From: JABDJZ01 sp047619685
GTDB lineage: Bacteria > Bacteroidota > Rhodothermia > Rhodothermales > UBA10348
Length of the DNA stretch: 64,000 nucleotides
Assembly (NCBI GenBank): GCA_047619685.1
Contig: JBLHLC010000022.1
Span: forward strand, 10,550-74,549
Direction: 5' to 3'
The notes beneath the pieces were generated by a model that was not told where the DNA came from, made no database searches, and saw only the letters and a program-made list of their open reading frames with translations. A program made the position numbers and the translations under genes. The first letter of the stretch is position 1; each line of letters opens with the position of its first letter. Below are positions 42,910-51,500 of this stretch, one piece after another.

Positions 42910-43896
42910 TCATTCAGAATCCATCGGATACCGCAGCCCGATCTCTCTGCGCACACCGTCCAAGAGGGCAATCAGATTCAGGCTGTCCCGATGGGACCAC
43001 AGAGCGCTTTCAGTTTCACCGCTTCGAATGCATCTGTGGCATTCCTCGATCTCGTGCACAAAACCCAGTCCCTTTCGCGGGTGGTGATGCCTCTCGAAAT
43101 CTGAGGCCCTGTTCACGTGATGCCGGTACGCGTCGCTGGCGTGCCACATGGGCTCAATGGAGAATCTTCCCAGACTCCCTGTCACGGTCGCCTCCATGTT
43201 GGACTGCGAAGCAAAACCGGAGTACAGGACGGCCATGGCCTTTGGGTACTCCAGGATAATTCCCGTCTGCCCGTCGACACCGGTTTCGGACGCGATCATT
43301 CGCGCCGTGATCCTGTCCGGCACCCCCATAATGGCGTAGGCAAGGAAGAGCGGATATATCCCCATGTCAAGGAGAGATCCGCCCGCCAGTTCGGGATTGA
43401 GGAGCCTGCTCTCGGGCCCCGCCGTGACCTCAATCGAAAAGTCGGCCGTGATGTAACGCACTTGGCCGATATCTCCCGCTTGGGTTCGGTCGATGACGGC
43501 AGCAATGGTTGGGTTAAAACGGGACCACAACGCCTCCATGAAGAACTTCCCGCTGGCGCTGGATGCATCAACCATCCGCTTGGCCTGGGCGCGGTTCACG
43601 GCCACCGGCTTCTCGCACAACACGTGGTGTCCGTGTTCCAGCGAGGCTATGGTCAGCGCGGCGTGAGAGTCGTGGGGCGTCGCTACGTAAACAACGTCTA
43701 TCTGGTCGTCCTCCAGGAGGTCCTGGTAACTCCCGTACGCCTTGCCACCATGCTCCGCGCAAAAGGCATCCGCCTTGGCTTGTGTCCGCGAGGCCGCAGC
43801 AGCCAGGACGGCACCATCAACCAGCGCAAGATCGCTGGCAAACTTGTGTGCGATTCCGCCAAGGCCCAGTATTCCCCAGCGTAGTGGAGTCGTCAT
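42910..43896 (-). CDS. Gfo/Idh/MocA-family oxidoreductase
   Basis: A 328-residue NAD(P)-dependent dehydrogenase. The Rossmann domain starts RWGILGLGGIAHKFASDL; the sugar-dehydrogenase motif VLCEKPVAVN carries the conserved Lys, and the C-terminal sheet includes EALWSRFNPTI, GGSLLDMGIYPLFLAYAIMG (Asp and nearby residues of the active site) and GFVHEIEECHRCIRSGE. The layout is close to the dihydrodiol/D-xylose dehydrogenase-like branch, so a xylose or aldose substrate is possible. It lies 51 bp downstream of the sterol desaturase-type gene on the same strand and may be cotranscribed. Confidence 0.87.
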   Translation of the reverse strand: MTTPLRWGILGLGGIAHKFASDLALVDGAVLAAAASRTQAKADAFCAEHGGKAYGSYQDLLEDDQIDVVYVATPHDSHAALTIASLEHGHHVLCEKPVAVNRAQAKRMVDASSASGKFFMEALWSRFNPTIAAVIDRTQAGDIGQVRYITADFSIEVTAGPESRLLNPELAGGSLLDMGIYPLFLAYAIMGVPDRITARMIASETGVDGQTGIILEYPKAMAVLYSGFASQSNMEATVTGSLGRFSIEPMWHASDAYRHHVNRASDFERHHHPRKGLGFVHEIEECHRCIRSGETESALWSHRDSLNLIALLDGVRREIGLRYPMDSE

Positions 43897-43947
43897 AATT
43901 GCTCAGGTGTGTTTGGACGTTCGCGTCGCCTTGGGCCGGCTGAGGTC

Positions 43948-44823
43948 CTATCGACCCTTCCCCAACCCGTGCATGCTCTGGTGGATGAAGTCCTTCGGGA
44001 ATGTCTCCGAACCCGGAAAGCCGAGGGCGATGTCCCGGCCGTCCGAAGGGATAGCTGCCGTCTTGAAGATGTAGTCCCAGAGACTCAGCGTTATGCCAAA
44101 ATTGATACCATGACTGTGTCCTTGAGGCCACGCCTTTGCGTGGTGCCAGATGTGCATCTGCGGGTTGTTCAACACATACTTCAGCGGCCCGAGCGGCACG
44201 TTGATGTTGGAGTGGTTGAAGTGACCCACTGCCAGCGTGGAAACGTACACCATGAAGAAGTCGTCGATGCCGAAGCCAATCATGGCCAGGGGGATGTACT
44301 GGATGACGTTGTAGACCACGTTTTCCATCCAGTGGTAGCGCAGGTGAGCCGCAAACCCCATCTCCTCCACCGAGTGATGCACCTTGTGGAATTCCCATAA
44401 CCAGGGCACCCGGTGAAGCAGCCGGTGCACGTTCCACTGGATGAAATCCCGAATCACGAACAGCGCCACGAGCTGAAGCCAAACCGGCCAGCCACCTACC
44501 TCGATCGCGACCAGATTCTGGATGCCCAGGACTGCCAGCACATTGCCAAAGGCTTCAACAACCACGTTTGAAGCCGCATTGTAGATGATGAGCGAGAACA
44601 GAAAGAAGTTGAAGAACATGTAGAACACGTCCAGCCAGAAGTCTTTTCTGAACGTCCTCTGGCCCTTGCGCCAGGGCATCACCAGTTCCAGGGCAAAGAA
44701 CACGGCCGACACGCCGATCAGCCAGTAGAAGTAGTTGTAGAGGCCTGGCGTGGTGACCTCGCGCCACAGGTACCCCGCGTATCCGAAGTAGCCGTCCAGA
44801 AAGACTTGGAAGTAGTGCCGCAT
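43948..44823 (-). CDS. Sterol desaturase / fatty-acid hydroxylase family membrane enzyme
   Basis: A 291-residue integral membrane di-iron enzyme from the ATG at 44823 (the longer frame to 44973 has no support). About four hydrophobic segments carry the eight-histidine signature: HRLLHR (HX3H), HKVHHS (HX2HH), NHSN and HIWHH (HX2HH), with HGINFGITLSLWDYIF after them. Members hydroxylate or desaturate sterols, fatty acids or carotenoids at the membrane, using O2 and an electron donor. The substrate here is unknown; carotenoid or hopanoid/fatty-acid modification would be reasonable. It precedes the Gfo/Idh/MocA gene. Confidence 0.88.
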   Translation of the reverse strand: MRHYFQVFLDGYFGYAGYLWREVTTPGLYNYFYWLIGVSAVFFALELVMPWRKGQRTFRKDFWLDVFYMFFNFFLFSLIIYNAASNVVVEAFGNVLAVLGIQNLVAIEVGGWPVWLQLVALFVIRDFIQWNVHRLLHRVPWLWEFHKVHHSVEEMGFAAHLRYHWMENVVYNVIQYIPLAMIGFGIDDFFMVYVSTLAVGHFNHSNINVPLGPLKYVLNNPQMHIWHHAKAWPQGHSHGINFGITLSLWDYIFKTAAIPSDGRDIALGFPGSETFPKDFIHQSMHGLGKGR

Positions 44824-44860
44824 ACGGTGTTCACCCGCGTTCGGGGCGGCCGTTCCCAGA

Positions 44861-44897
44861 AAACAGAAAACCCCCGCCGCAGACTGCGACGGGGGTT
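44861..44897 (-). terminator. Rho-independent terminator after the NTF2-like gene
   Basis: On the minus strand AACCCCCGTCGCA pairs with TGCGGCGGGGGTT (12-13 pairs with one G-U, loop GTC) and is followed by TTCTGTTT. It ends transcription from the 44942-45325 gene before the hydroxylase gene begins, so the latter needs its own promoter or read-through. Confidence 0.75.
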
Positions 44898-44941
44898 GGA
44901 GTCGTTCTGCGGGCCGCGCGGTTGTCGCGCAGCGGGCGGAA

Positions 44942-45325
44942 TTAGCTGCCGTAGATGAAGCGCTCGTGCACAATCTTGCCGTTCTCCCACTTCTGCACGG
45001 ACACCTGCACGTAGTCCATGACGCCCCATTCCTTGTGGGTGTAGTCGAAGTGCCACTTGACGAATGCCAGGCCGGCGTTTTCGTCCACGGCCACTTCCAG
45101 AACCTCAGCTCCGCGAAATTCGGTCAGGTTCTCGACGAAGCTGACCTCGAACGCCCGGGCGGCATCGAAGCCCACGCGGTCCCCAGTGAAGTTGTCGGCC
45201 ATGACCACGTTCTGGGCGTAGAACTTGTCGAAGGCGTCCAGAATCTGGCCGGCCCGGATCATATCGTTAAGGTTGCTGACGTTGTCCGCAATGGTGATCA
45301 GCTCTAAGGTCTCGTCGTTGCTCAT
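44942..45325 (-). CDS. NTF2-like / SnoaL-fold protein
   Basis: A 127-residue cytoplasmic protein with the NTF2-like cone fold: an N-terminal helix pair (DMIRAGQILDAFDKFYAQNVVM), then the curved sheet (FRGAEVLEVAVDENAGLAFV, WHFDYTHKEWGVMDYVQVSV and the terminal KIVHERFIYGS). This fold serves enzymes (polyketide cyclases, isomerases) and non-catalytic binding proteins alike, so function cannot be assigned. It has its own terminator and a palindromic upstream region, suggesting a single-gene, regulated transcript. Confidence 0.8.
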   Translation of the reverse strand: MSNDETLELITIADNVSNLNDMIRAGQILDAFDKFYAQNVVMADNFTGDRVGFDAARAFEVSFVENLTEFRGAEVLEVAVDENAGLAFVKWHFDYTHKEWGVMDYVQVSVQKWENGKIVHERFIYGS

Positions 45326-45365
45326 CGGATTTATCCAGAGGAAAGTGATTGTTGGGTTATTCTAT

Positions 45366-45392
45366 TTGTTGCAACAACTATTGTTTCAACAC
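45366..45392. promoter_or_regulatory. Paired palindromes upstream of the NTF2-like gene
   Basis: TTGTTGCAACAA (45366-45377) is a perfect 12-bp palindrome, and TTGTTTCAACAC (45381-45392) is a near-copy one and a half turns away. On the minus strand the sites overlap a TTGAAA and TAGAAT pair that could be a promoter. They may bind a dimeric regulator such as a TetR or MarR protein. No regulator gene is adjacent. Confidence 0.35.
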
Positions 45393-45529
45393 CATTACTT
45401 TTCCCCAGGGCTCATCGCTGTCGGAAATACTCCGCGAGACATTTCCCTTGCAACCACACGGCATCCTCTCCTACTCTTCCTGCGGCCGCACTCTGCGCGA
45501 CCACGTTGTACCACTCTGAACAGCCGCCC

Positions 45530-46102
45530 GTGTCTTCTCGACGAAATTTCCTGAAGTCCTCGGCCGCCGCAGTGGGCGGCTCATGGGCCGTGATGAGTGC
45601 TCCGGCCGCACTCTCAATTTTTGACCTGGCCTGTACGAACCGCCAGACAGGCACCTTTGCTGTTCTCAGCGGATGGCAAGCGGCCGAATTGGATGCACTT
45701 ACTGCCCTGATTGTGCCTTCGGATGCAACAGGCCCCGGAGCTCGCGAGGCGGGCGTTGTCTGGTTCATTGACGCGGCCGTTTCGCAGGACCCCGACGGCC
45801 CGGCACAACAGGACCAAATGCTCTCTGAGCTCACAACTGCCGTGCGGGAGCGCTTCGGGAGCGACTCCCTGGCTGAGTTGGCACCCGAGGAGCAGATCCA
45901 AATTGCCCACGATCTGGAAGAAACCCAGTTCTTCGGCCAGATTCGGAATGCCACGCTGAATGGCATGTTTGCCCACCCCCGCCATGGCGGAAATCGTGAC
46001 AAGGCCGGATGGAAACTCATCGGCTTCGATGATCGCCACGCCTGGCAACCCCCATTTGGACATTATGACGCCGAATATGCGAATCCCTCTTCTGACGCTT
46101 AG
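45530..46102 (+). CDS. Gluconate 2-dehydrogenase subunit 3-like, Tat-exported
   Basis: About 190 residues from the GTG at 45530 (TTG at 45506 is an alternative). It begins with a twin-arginine signal, SSRRNFLKSSAAAVGGSW, so it is exported folded. The body matches gluconate 2-dehydrogenase subunit 3 proteins (SGWQAAELDALTALIVPSD, GAREAGVVWFIDAAV, NGMFAHPRHGGNRDKAGWKL, GFDD). These small subunits accompany a GMC-type FAD subunit in membrane-bound dehydrogenases, and the GMC subunit is encoded two genes downstream. Its 3' end overlaps the RidA-family gene by about 26 bp, indicating one transcript. Confidence 0.85.
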   Translation: MSSRRNFLKSSAAAVGGSWAVMSAPAALSIFDLACTNRQTGTFAVLSGWQAAELDALTALIVPSDATGPGAREAGVVWFIDAAVSQDPDGPAQQDQMLSELTTAVRERFGSDSLAELAPEEQIQIAHDLEETQFFGQIRNATLNGMFAHPRHGGNRDKAGWKLIGFDDRHAWQPPFGHYDAEYANPSSDA

Positions 46103-46532
46103 CGCCTGCGTTCTCTTCCTTGCCTCGTGTACCGCGCCCGCAGCCCAGGAGGCCACTGAGGCTCCCCATCTGGATGTGCAGCACTACGCCTTTGGCGGCA
46201 CCGCTCCCCTTTCGGAGGCCGTGCGTGTGGGGCATACCATTTACCTCTCCGGCAAACTTGGGATCGGTCGCGACATGCCACGGGGCATCGAACCCGAGAC
46301 GCGCCAGGCCATGGAGAACATCAAGACCTCGCTCGCGGAAAAGGGAGCGTCCATGTCCGATGTCGTTAAGTGCACCGTCTTTCTGGCAGACATGGCCGAA
46401 TGGGGGGCGATGAACGCCGTCTACGGCACCTACTTCCCGGAGAACCCACCCGCGCGCAGTGCTGTCGGAGCCAACGGGCTTGCCGCCGACGCCCGGGTTG
46501 AGATTGAATGCATCGCCGTGAAGGGGACCTGA
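46077..46532 (+). CDS. RidA-family protein with a lipoprotein signal
   Basis: A 151-residue protein whose first 18 residues are a lipoprotein signal (MRIPLLTLSACVLFLASC); an ATG at 46065 is an alternative start. The rest is a RidA/YjgF domain: APLSEAVRVGHTIYLSGKLG, RQAMENIKTSLAEKGASMSD, VVKCTVFLADMAEWGAMNAVY and FPENPPARSAVGANGLAADA with the usual Arg, ending VEIECIA. RidA enzymes hydrolyse reactive enamine/imine intermediates in the cytoplasm, so an exported form is unusual. It lies between the small and FAD subunits of a dehydrogenase, and its stop shares a base with the next start (TGATG). Confidence 0.82.
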   Translation: MRIPLLTLSACVLFLASCTAPAAQEATEAPHLDVQHYAFGGTAPLSEAVRVGHTIYLSGKLGIGRDMPRGIEPETRQAMENIKTSLAEKGASMSDVVKCTVFLADMAEWGAMNAVYGTYFPENPPARSAVGANGLAADARVEIECIAVKGT

Positions 46533-48187
46533 TGCGGAGGCCCGGCGACACACCCGCCTTCTCGCTACAAGACCAGGTCGATTTCGTAGTCATTGGCTCC
46601 GGCGCCGCCGGGGGCGTGATGGCCAAGGAGCTGTCCACCGCAGGCTTTTCCGTGGTGGTACTCGAGCAAGGGCCCTACCTGACTTCCGATGGGTTCAAGC
46701 ACGACGAGATTGGCGACTCGGCGGCCCGAGGTCTCGGATCGCTGGAGAACCATACACCGCAGTCATTCAGGACATCCATTGACGAGGAGCCCACCCAGCG
46801 AGGTGTACTCAGGTACCTCCCCATGGTGGGTGGCACCAGTGTCCACTTCACGGCCAACTACTGGCGATTCCGCGAGATCGACTTCATCGAGAAGAGCCTT
46901 TTTGGCCCGGTGGCCGGTACCGGTATCGAAGACTGGCCGATCACGTATGCGGATCTGGAGCCCTACTACACGAAAGTAGATTGGGAGGTGGGGGTTTCCG
47001 GTGGAAAAAATCACTACGACCCTCCGCGGTCCAAGCCGTACCCCATGCCGCCCATGCCCATCAAGAGTTCGGGCGTGCTCTTCAAGCAGGCATGCGAAAA
47101 GCTTGGGTGGCACCCCAGTCCGGCTCCGATGGCCGTCCTGTCGGAGCCGTATGACGGACGATCCCCCTGTATCCACTGTGGCTTTTGCATGGGGAACGGG
47201 TGTGAGGTCAAGGCCAAGTCGTCCTCTCTCGTGTCCATGATTCCGAAGGCCGAGGCCACCGGGAATTGCGAGATCAGGCCTTTGTCTACGGCCGCTCGCA
47301 TCGAGACGGATAGCGCCGGGCGCGTCTCACGCGTCGTCTACTTCAACGCCGATGGTGTCGAAGTCGCGCAGCCGTGCAAGGCCGCCGTGGTGTGTGCGAA
47401 TGGGTGCGAAACCCCTCGCCTGCTCCTCATGTCCGACTCGCCGCGGTTCCCCAACGGGCTGGCCAACTCCTCTGGCGTCGTGGGCAAATACCTTTTGGAC
47501 AACGGGCAAGTGCACGTTCTTGGGCAGTTCGAGGAGCCCATGAACGAGTTCAAGAGCATTCAGGTGACCCAGATCTGCTGGGACTTCTACGACACCGATC
47601 CCAGGCGCGGCTTCTGGGGCGGTGGCGGCATGGATGCCCGTTTTCAGTATGGGCCCGCCAGCTTCGCCCGCAATGGACTTCATCCCGATCAGCCCAAGTG
47701 GGGCTCCGAGTACAAGCGTTTGCTGGCGCACTATTACAATCGCACCATCGACGTCAACGGTCATACGACCACCATCCCGCTGGAAACCAATAACGTGGTG
47801 TTGGACCGGAATAACGTGGACCGTTACGGGAGGCCCGGACTGACGGTCACGCTTGCCGACCACCCCGACGACATCGCGGTGAAGGAATTCTTTATTGAAC
47901 GGTGCACAGAGATTGTGACCGCCATGAACCCCACGCGTATGTGGGACCGTGGACTGGGCTCGCGTGGTGGGCAGGTGCATCTGCTCGGGACCTGCCGCAT
48001 GGGGAACGACCCGGAAACCTCGGTCGTGGACAAGTACCACCGAGCGCACGATGTGCCGAACCTGTTTGTGTGCGACGGGTCCAGCTTTGTGACCTCGGGG
48101 CGCGGCCAGCCGACTATGACGATTCAGGCGCTGGCGTTCAGGGCCGCGGACCACATTGCCGAGTTCGCGCGACTGGGGGAGATTTAG
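46532..48187 (+). CDS. GMC-family FAD-dependent dehydrogenase, large subunit
   Basis: A 551-residue glucose-methanol-choline oxidoreductase, the catalytic FAD subunit of a gluconate- or sugar-dehydrogenase-like complex. The FAD-binding motif DFVVIGSGAAGG is near residue 20, followed by GGTSVHFTANYWRF, the Cys-bearing CIHCGFCMGNGC, CANGCETPRLLLMSDS and the C-terminal HLLGTCRMGNDPETSVVD with active-site His and GRGQPTMTIQAL. AAGGGGA precedes the ATG, which overlaps the RidA-family stop. It has no signal of its own, so it is probably exported by riding with the Tat-targeted small subunit. No cytochrome c subunit gene follows within the window. The substrate is unknown. Confidence 0.9.
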   Translation: MRRPGDTPAFSLQDQVDFVVIGSGAAGGVMAKELSTAGFSVVVLEQGPYLTSDGFKHDEIGDSAARGLGSLENHTPQSFRTSIDEEPTQRGVLRYLPMVGGTSVHFTANYWRFREIDFIEKSLFGPVAGTGIEDWPITYADLEPYYTKVDWEVGVSGGKNHYDPPRSKPYPMPPMPIKSSGVLFKQACEKLGWHPSPAPMAVLSEPYDGRSPCIHCGFCMGNGCEVKAKSSSLVSMIPKAEATGNCEIRPLSTAARIETDSAGRVSRVVYFNADGVEVAQPCKAAVVCANGCETPRLLLMSDSPRFPNGLANSSGVVGKYLLDNGQVHVLGQFEEPMNEFKSIQVTQICWDFYDTDPRRGFWGGGGMDARFQYGPASFARNGLHPDQPKWGSEYKRLLAHYYNRTIDVNGHTTTIPLETNNVVLDRNNVDRYGRPGLTVTLADHPDDIAVKEFFIERCTEIVTAMNPTRMWDRGLGSRGGQVHLLGTCRMGNDPETSVVDKYHRAHDVPNLFVCDGSSFVTSGRGQPTMTIQALAFRAADHIAEFARLGEI

Positions 48188-48323
48188 AGGCCGCCCGGCA
48201 AGCCGTCAACGAGTCCCCGGGCAAGCTTCGGGCGGTGTCCGGTGTCCGCGCATCGGACTTTTTGAAAATACATGGCGACGCGCCTCACCAATCCTGAAAA
48301 AACTTTTCGTACCTGGGTAAGCC

Positions 48324-48331
48324 TAGCTTTG
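48324..48331 (+). promoter_or_regulatory. Candidate -7 element TAGCTTTG
   Basis: Matches the TANNTTTG -7 consensus of Bacteroidota housekeeping promoters. The expected TTTG -33 box is only weakly represented (CTTTTCG near 48303). It would start the transcript of the two giant secreted proteins. Confidence 0.3.
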
Positions 48332-48506
48332 CGAAATAGCGGAACCAGTATTCTGCGTGTCTGACCGGCCTATATGTTCGGCCCTGAGCTTTGATGTGGC
48401 TGAGAGATTTTCGCTGGTGGATTGCGCATCAGCTCGGAAACTTTCGAGATCACAACATCCGCCGATAACAGCCCGAGACAGCTCCATCGGCTGCTTTCAT
48501 ATTTAG

Positions 48507-48536
48507 CCGCGACGGAGGTCCTTGGGACCCCCGCGG
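48507..48536 (+). promoter_or_regulatory. Two-tier hairpin before the giant gene
   Basis: Outer stem CCGCG/CGCGG encloses an inner perfect GGTCC-TTG-GGACC hairpin. It ends 23 bp before the ATG at 48560, close enough to influence ribosome access. There is no U-tract, so it is not a standard terminator. Confidence 0.4.
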
Positions 48537-48559
48537 TGAACTAGACAAGCCCTGTTTCC

Positions 48560-51500
48560 ATGTCCGACCCACGACGAGACGCACACCAGTTCGGGCGCCC
48601 CTCGGCCCAGCCACCAAGGACCCTAAAGAGCCGCAAGGCACGTATCTCGCTCTTTGTGCTGGCAATTCTGCTTGGGGTGATTGCCACGGGTCCGTCTGGC
48701 GCCCTTGGTGCCCTGCTCTCTGTTCTCTCTCCGGGCAGCGGATCTGCTGATTCTGTCGAGGCTACCGGATCTGCCAGTTCTGGGCCGCTTGAGGAGTTCG
48801 TCGAGATTACCTGGCACGTGGATGCGCCGATTGGCGTGACTGATTTCTTTGAGATCACCCGCGGTACCACACTGCTCCATGTCGCGGCGTCCACGGAATC
48901 TCTGTTCGAGGACCGGAGCGCCGTGCCCGCGATTACGTATGTCTACTGCGTGGATCTGGTCTCGGCCGCCAACGTGAAGACCAGAATCGGGTGCGCCGCC
49001 GGATCTCGGGTTATCGCGCAGCCTACGGGTTTTGAAGCCACTGACGGCTCATCTGAGGAGTATGTTGGCCTGACCTGGTCCGACCAGTCTGCCATCGAGA
49101 CCGGATACAACCTGTACCGCGAAGGAGGCAAAGCGCTGAAACTGGACGGCACCGGCGGTTACGTTCAGATCGAGGATATCAGTCTCCAAGGCAGTTTTAC
49201 CATAGAGCTCTGGGCAAGCAGAGCAATGGGAAGCACCGACGATGTTCTGTTCAAGCTCGAGACCCCTGAGGGACAGAACAGGAGCGACCCTCCATTCGAA
49301 ATCAGCTTCGATAACACCAACGCACTCACGGCGCTTTATGGCTTTGAGGAGATGAAGCTGCCGGCCGCGGTGTCTGACATTGACTGGCACCATTGGGCGG
49401 TCGCCTTTGATCAGGACTCGAAACGGTGGTATTTCTATCGGGACGGCGTGCTGGTGGCCGAGGAAGCGTTATCGGTTGATTTCCTCTCCAGAGGCCCGCT
49501 GTTGATCGGTCGCCGGGTCTTCGATCAGAACGCGTTTCGAGTTGCAACGGCCGGTCGCGGGTACTTTGACGGCGCAGTGGACGAAATCCGCCTTTGGAAC
49601 ATCGCGCTTACCGAAGAGCAGGTTGCTTCCCGCATGTTGACGATGCTCAGTGGCTTGGAGTCGGGTCTGGTCAACTATTGGTCGATGGACGACTCGGCGA
49701 CCCTTGTAGTGCGTGACTTGGTAGGTGGGTCCCCAGGATCGATCCGACAGCAGAGCCCAACAGCCTCTGCGATTGCATCTGGGCTGCCCTCATTTCGCAA
49801 CACGATTGGCGCGAATCTCACAAATTTTGCGGACAGGCTGGCTATTCCCGGCTTTGGAGACGCCAACGGGGATGGGGCGCACACACCGGATGAGCCGATC
49901 TATACGTACACCGTGAAGGCATTCGTGGATGTGAACGGAGACGGTGAGTTTTCCCCAGGCGTCGACTACGAATCCGACCCGCGCACCGACGAAGGGTGGC
50001 GAGCGGTTGTGAGACCGCCGGGAAGCGTGATGGCAACAGACGGGCAATTCGGTGACAGAGTCCGAGTTACGTGGCTGGACCTGACGTTGTCAGAGGATGG
50101 GTACAGGATCTACCGGGATGGCATAGCATTGACGACCACACTGCCGGATGTCGTGCTGTATGATGACCTTGGCGCAATCGGCCAACAGGAGTACTGCGTG
50201 GCCGCCTTTGCAGGTGGAGTTGAGTCCACGCGGAGGTGTGACTACGGGCGGATGGACCTGCTGGCGCCCCCGGCCGATGTGACCGCGACGTACGACGACC
50301 ACGACGACCGGGTAGTGGTTGCCTGGAACGACACGACATCCACCGAGGACGGCTTCGAGGTGTACCGTGACACCCAACTTCGGGTAACGCTGGGAGCAGA
50401 TGTCCAGGAGTACTCGGACCTGAGCGCTCTGCAGGACGTGGAATACGACTACTGCGTCGTGGCCATCAGCAGGGCTGATCCGCTTAGTGTTGTCCGGTCT
50501 GGCCAGACCTGCGCACCCACCAAAGGGCGCAGGGCAGCCATTCTTGCACCCACAGGCCTGACGGCCTCACAGGCAGAATTTGAGGATCGCGTCGAACTAA
50601 AATGGCTCAATCCGTCGACGACCGCACTGTTGTTCAAGGTCTTCCGGGGGAACCAGGTGATCGAAATCCTGGACTTCAACACAACGACCGCTACTGATTT
50701 CGAGATTGGGTCAGACGTCGACATTGGTTACACCGTGATCGGCGTAACTGTGGTCCAGCCCTCGGCGCGCCAGCAGCAAGGACAGGTTGCGCAGGTTCTG
50801 GAGTCCATAAGGACGGCCAATCTTGTGGCCGCCAGCACGGGAGGCGAAATCATCTCGGCTGAAGAGACGTTGACAGAAGTCTACCGGGAGCTTGGCCTGG
50901 ATGCGGAAGGCAAAGCGGGTTTCGGCCCGGGCGGTCTTGGGACCAACCTTGGCGCCACCGTCTCCGGAGTAGTGGAATCCGACCCGATCAGTGCATCCGG
51001 AAGGCGGTCGATCAACGCTCCGACGGGCCTGGAGACCACGCCAAACGAATTTGAAAACCACGTCCAGCTCGACTGGACGGACAACTCGTCCGTCGAAACG
51101 AACTACCGTATTTATCGGACCCCGCTGGATGCTCTCGGAGCTCCCACGGGACCCGAGGTACTCGTTGAGACGCTATCGGCCAATCGAACGACCTACGGCG
51201 ACTATACCGGGGAACCGGGCGTGCCATTCGGCTACCGAATCGAGGCGATCGACGCCTACGGTGTTTCAGCCTCCGCCAGCAAACTGGGCATTCGGACGCT
51301 TTTGCCACCGACCCAGTTCCTAGCCAGCAAGGGTGTGACCGAGGAGATCGTCTTCCTGGATTGGGCGGATAACTCGGCAGCGGAGGACGGCTACAATGTG
51401 TACCGGAGAATCGCCATTGTGCCACCGACGCCCGTTCCGGCATGGGGCGCCCCAATCTTTCAGACCGGGAAGAATGAGCCCGCGCACGAAGACACCTTGC

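Larger units (their letters stand above)
48188..48559 (+). other. Intergenic leader of the giant-protein operon
   Basis: A gene-free 372-bp stretch upstream of the 3279-residue protein. It holds a Bacteroidota-like -7 element TAGCTTTG (48324-48331) without a convincing -33 partner, an A/T-rich GAAAA-AAC-TTTTC motif at 48295-48307, and a two-tier hairpin at 48507-48536. The transcript leader would be about 200 bases. I found no coding frame of interest. Confidence 0.4.

Noticed and set aside
48294..48309. TGAAAAAACTTTTCG as a sixth LacI operator
   Set aside because: The centre is one base longer than in the other copies and the right arm ends in G; it is outside the laminarin locus, so it is more likely chance A/T-rich sequence.
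48390..48410. CTGAGAG as a TPP riboswitch core
   Set aside because: The other conserved TPP segments and helices are absent, and the downstream gene has no link to thiamine.
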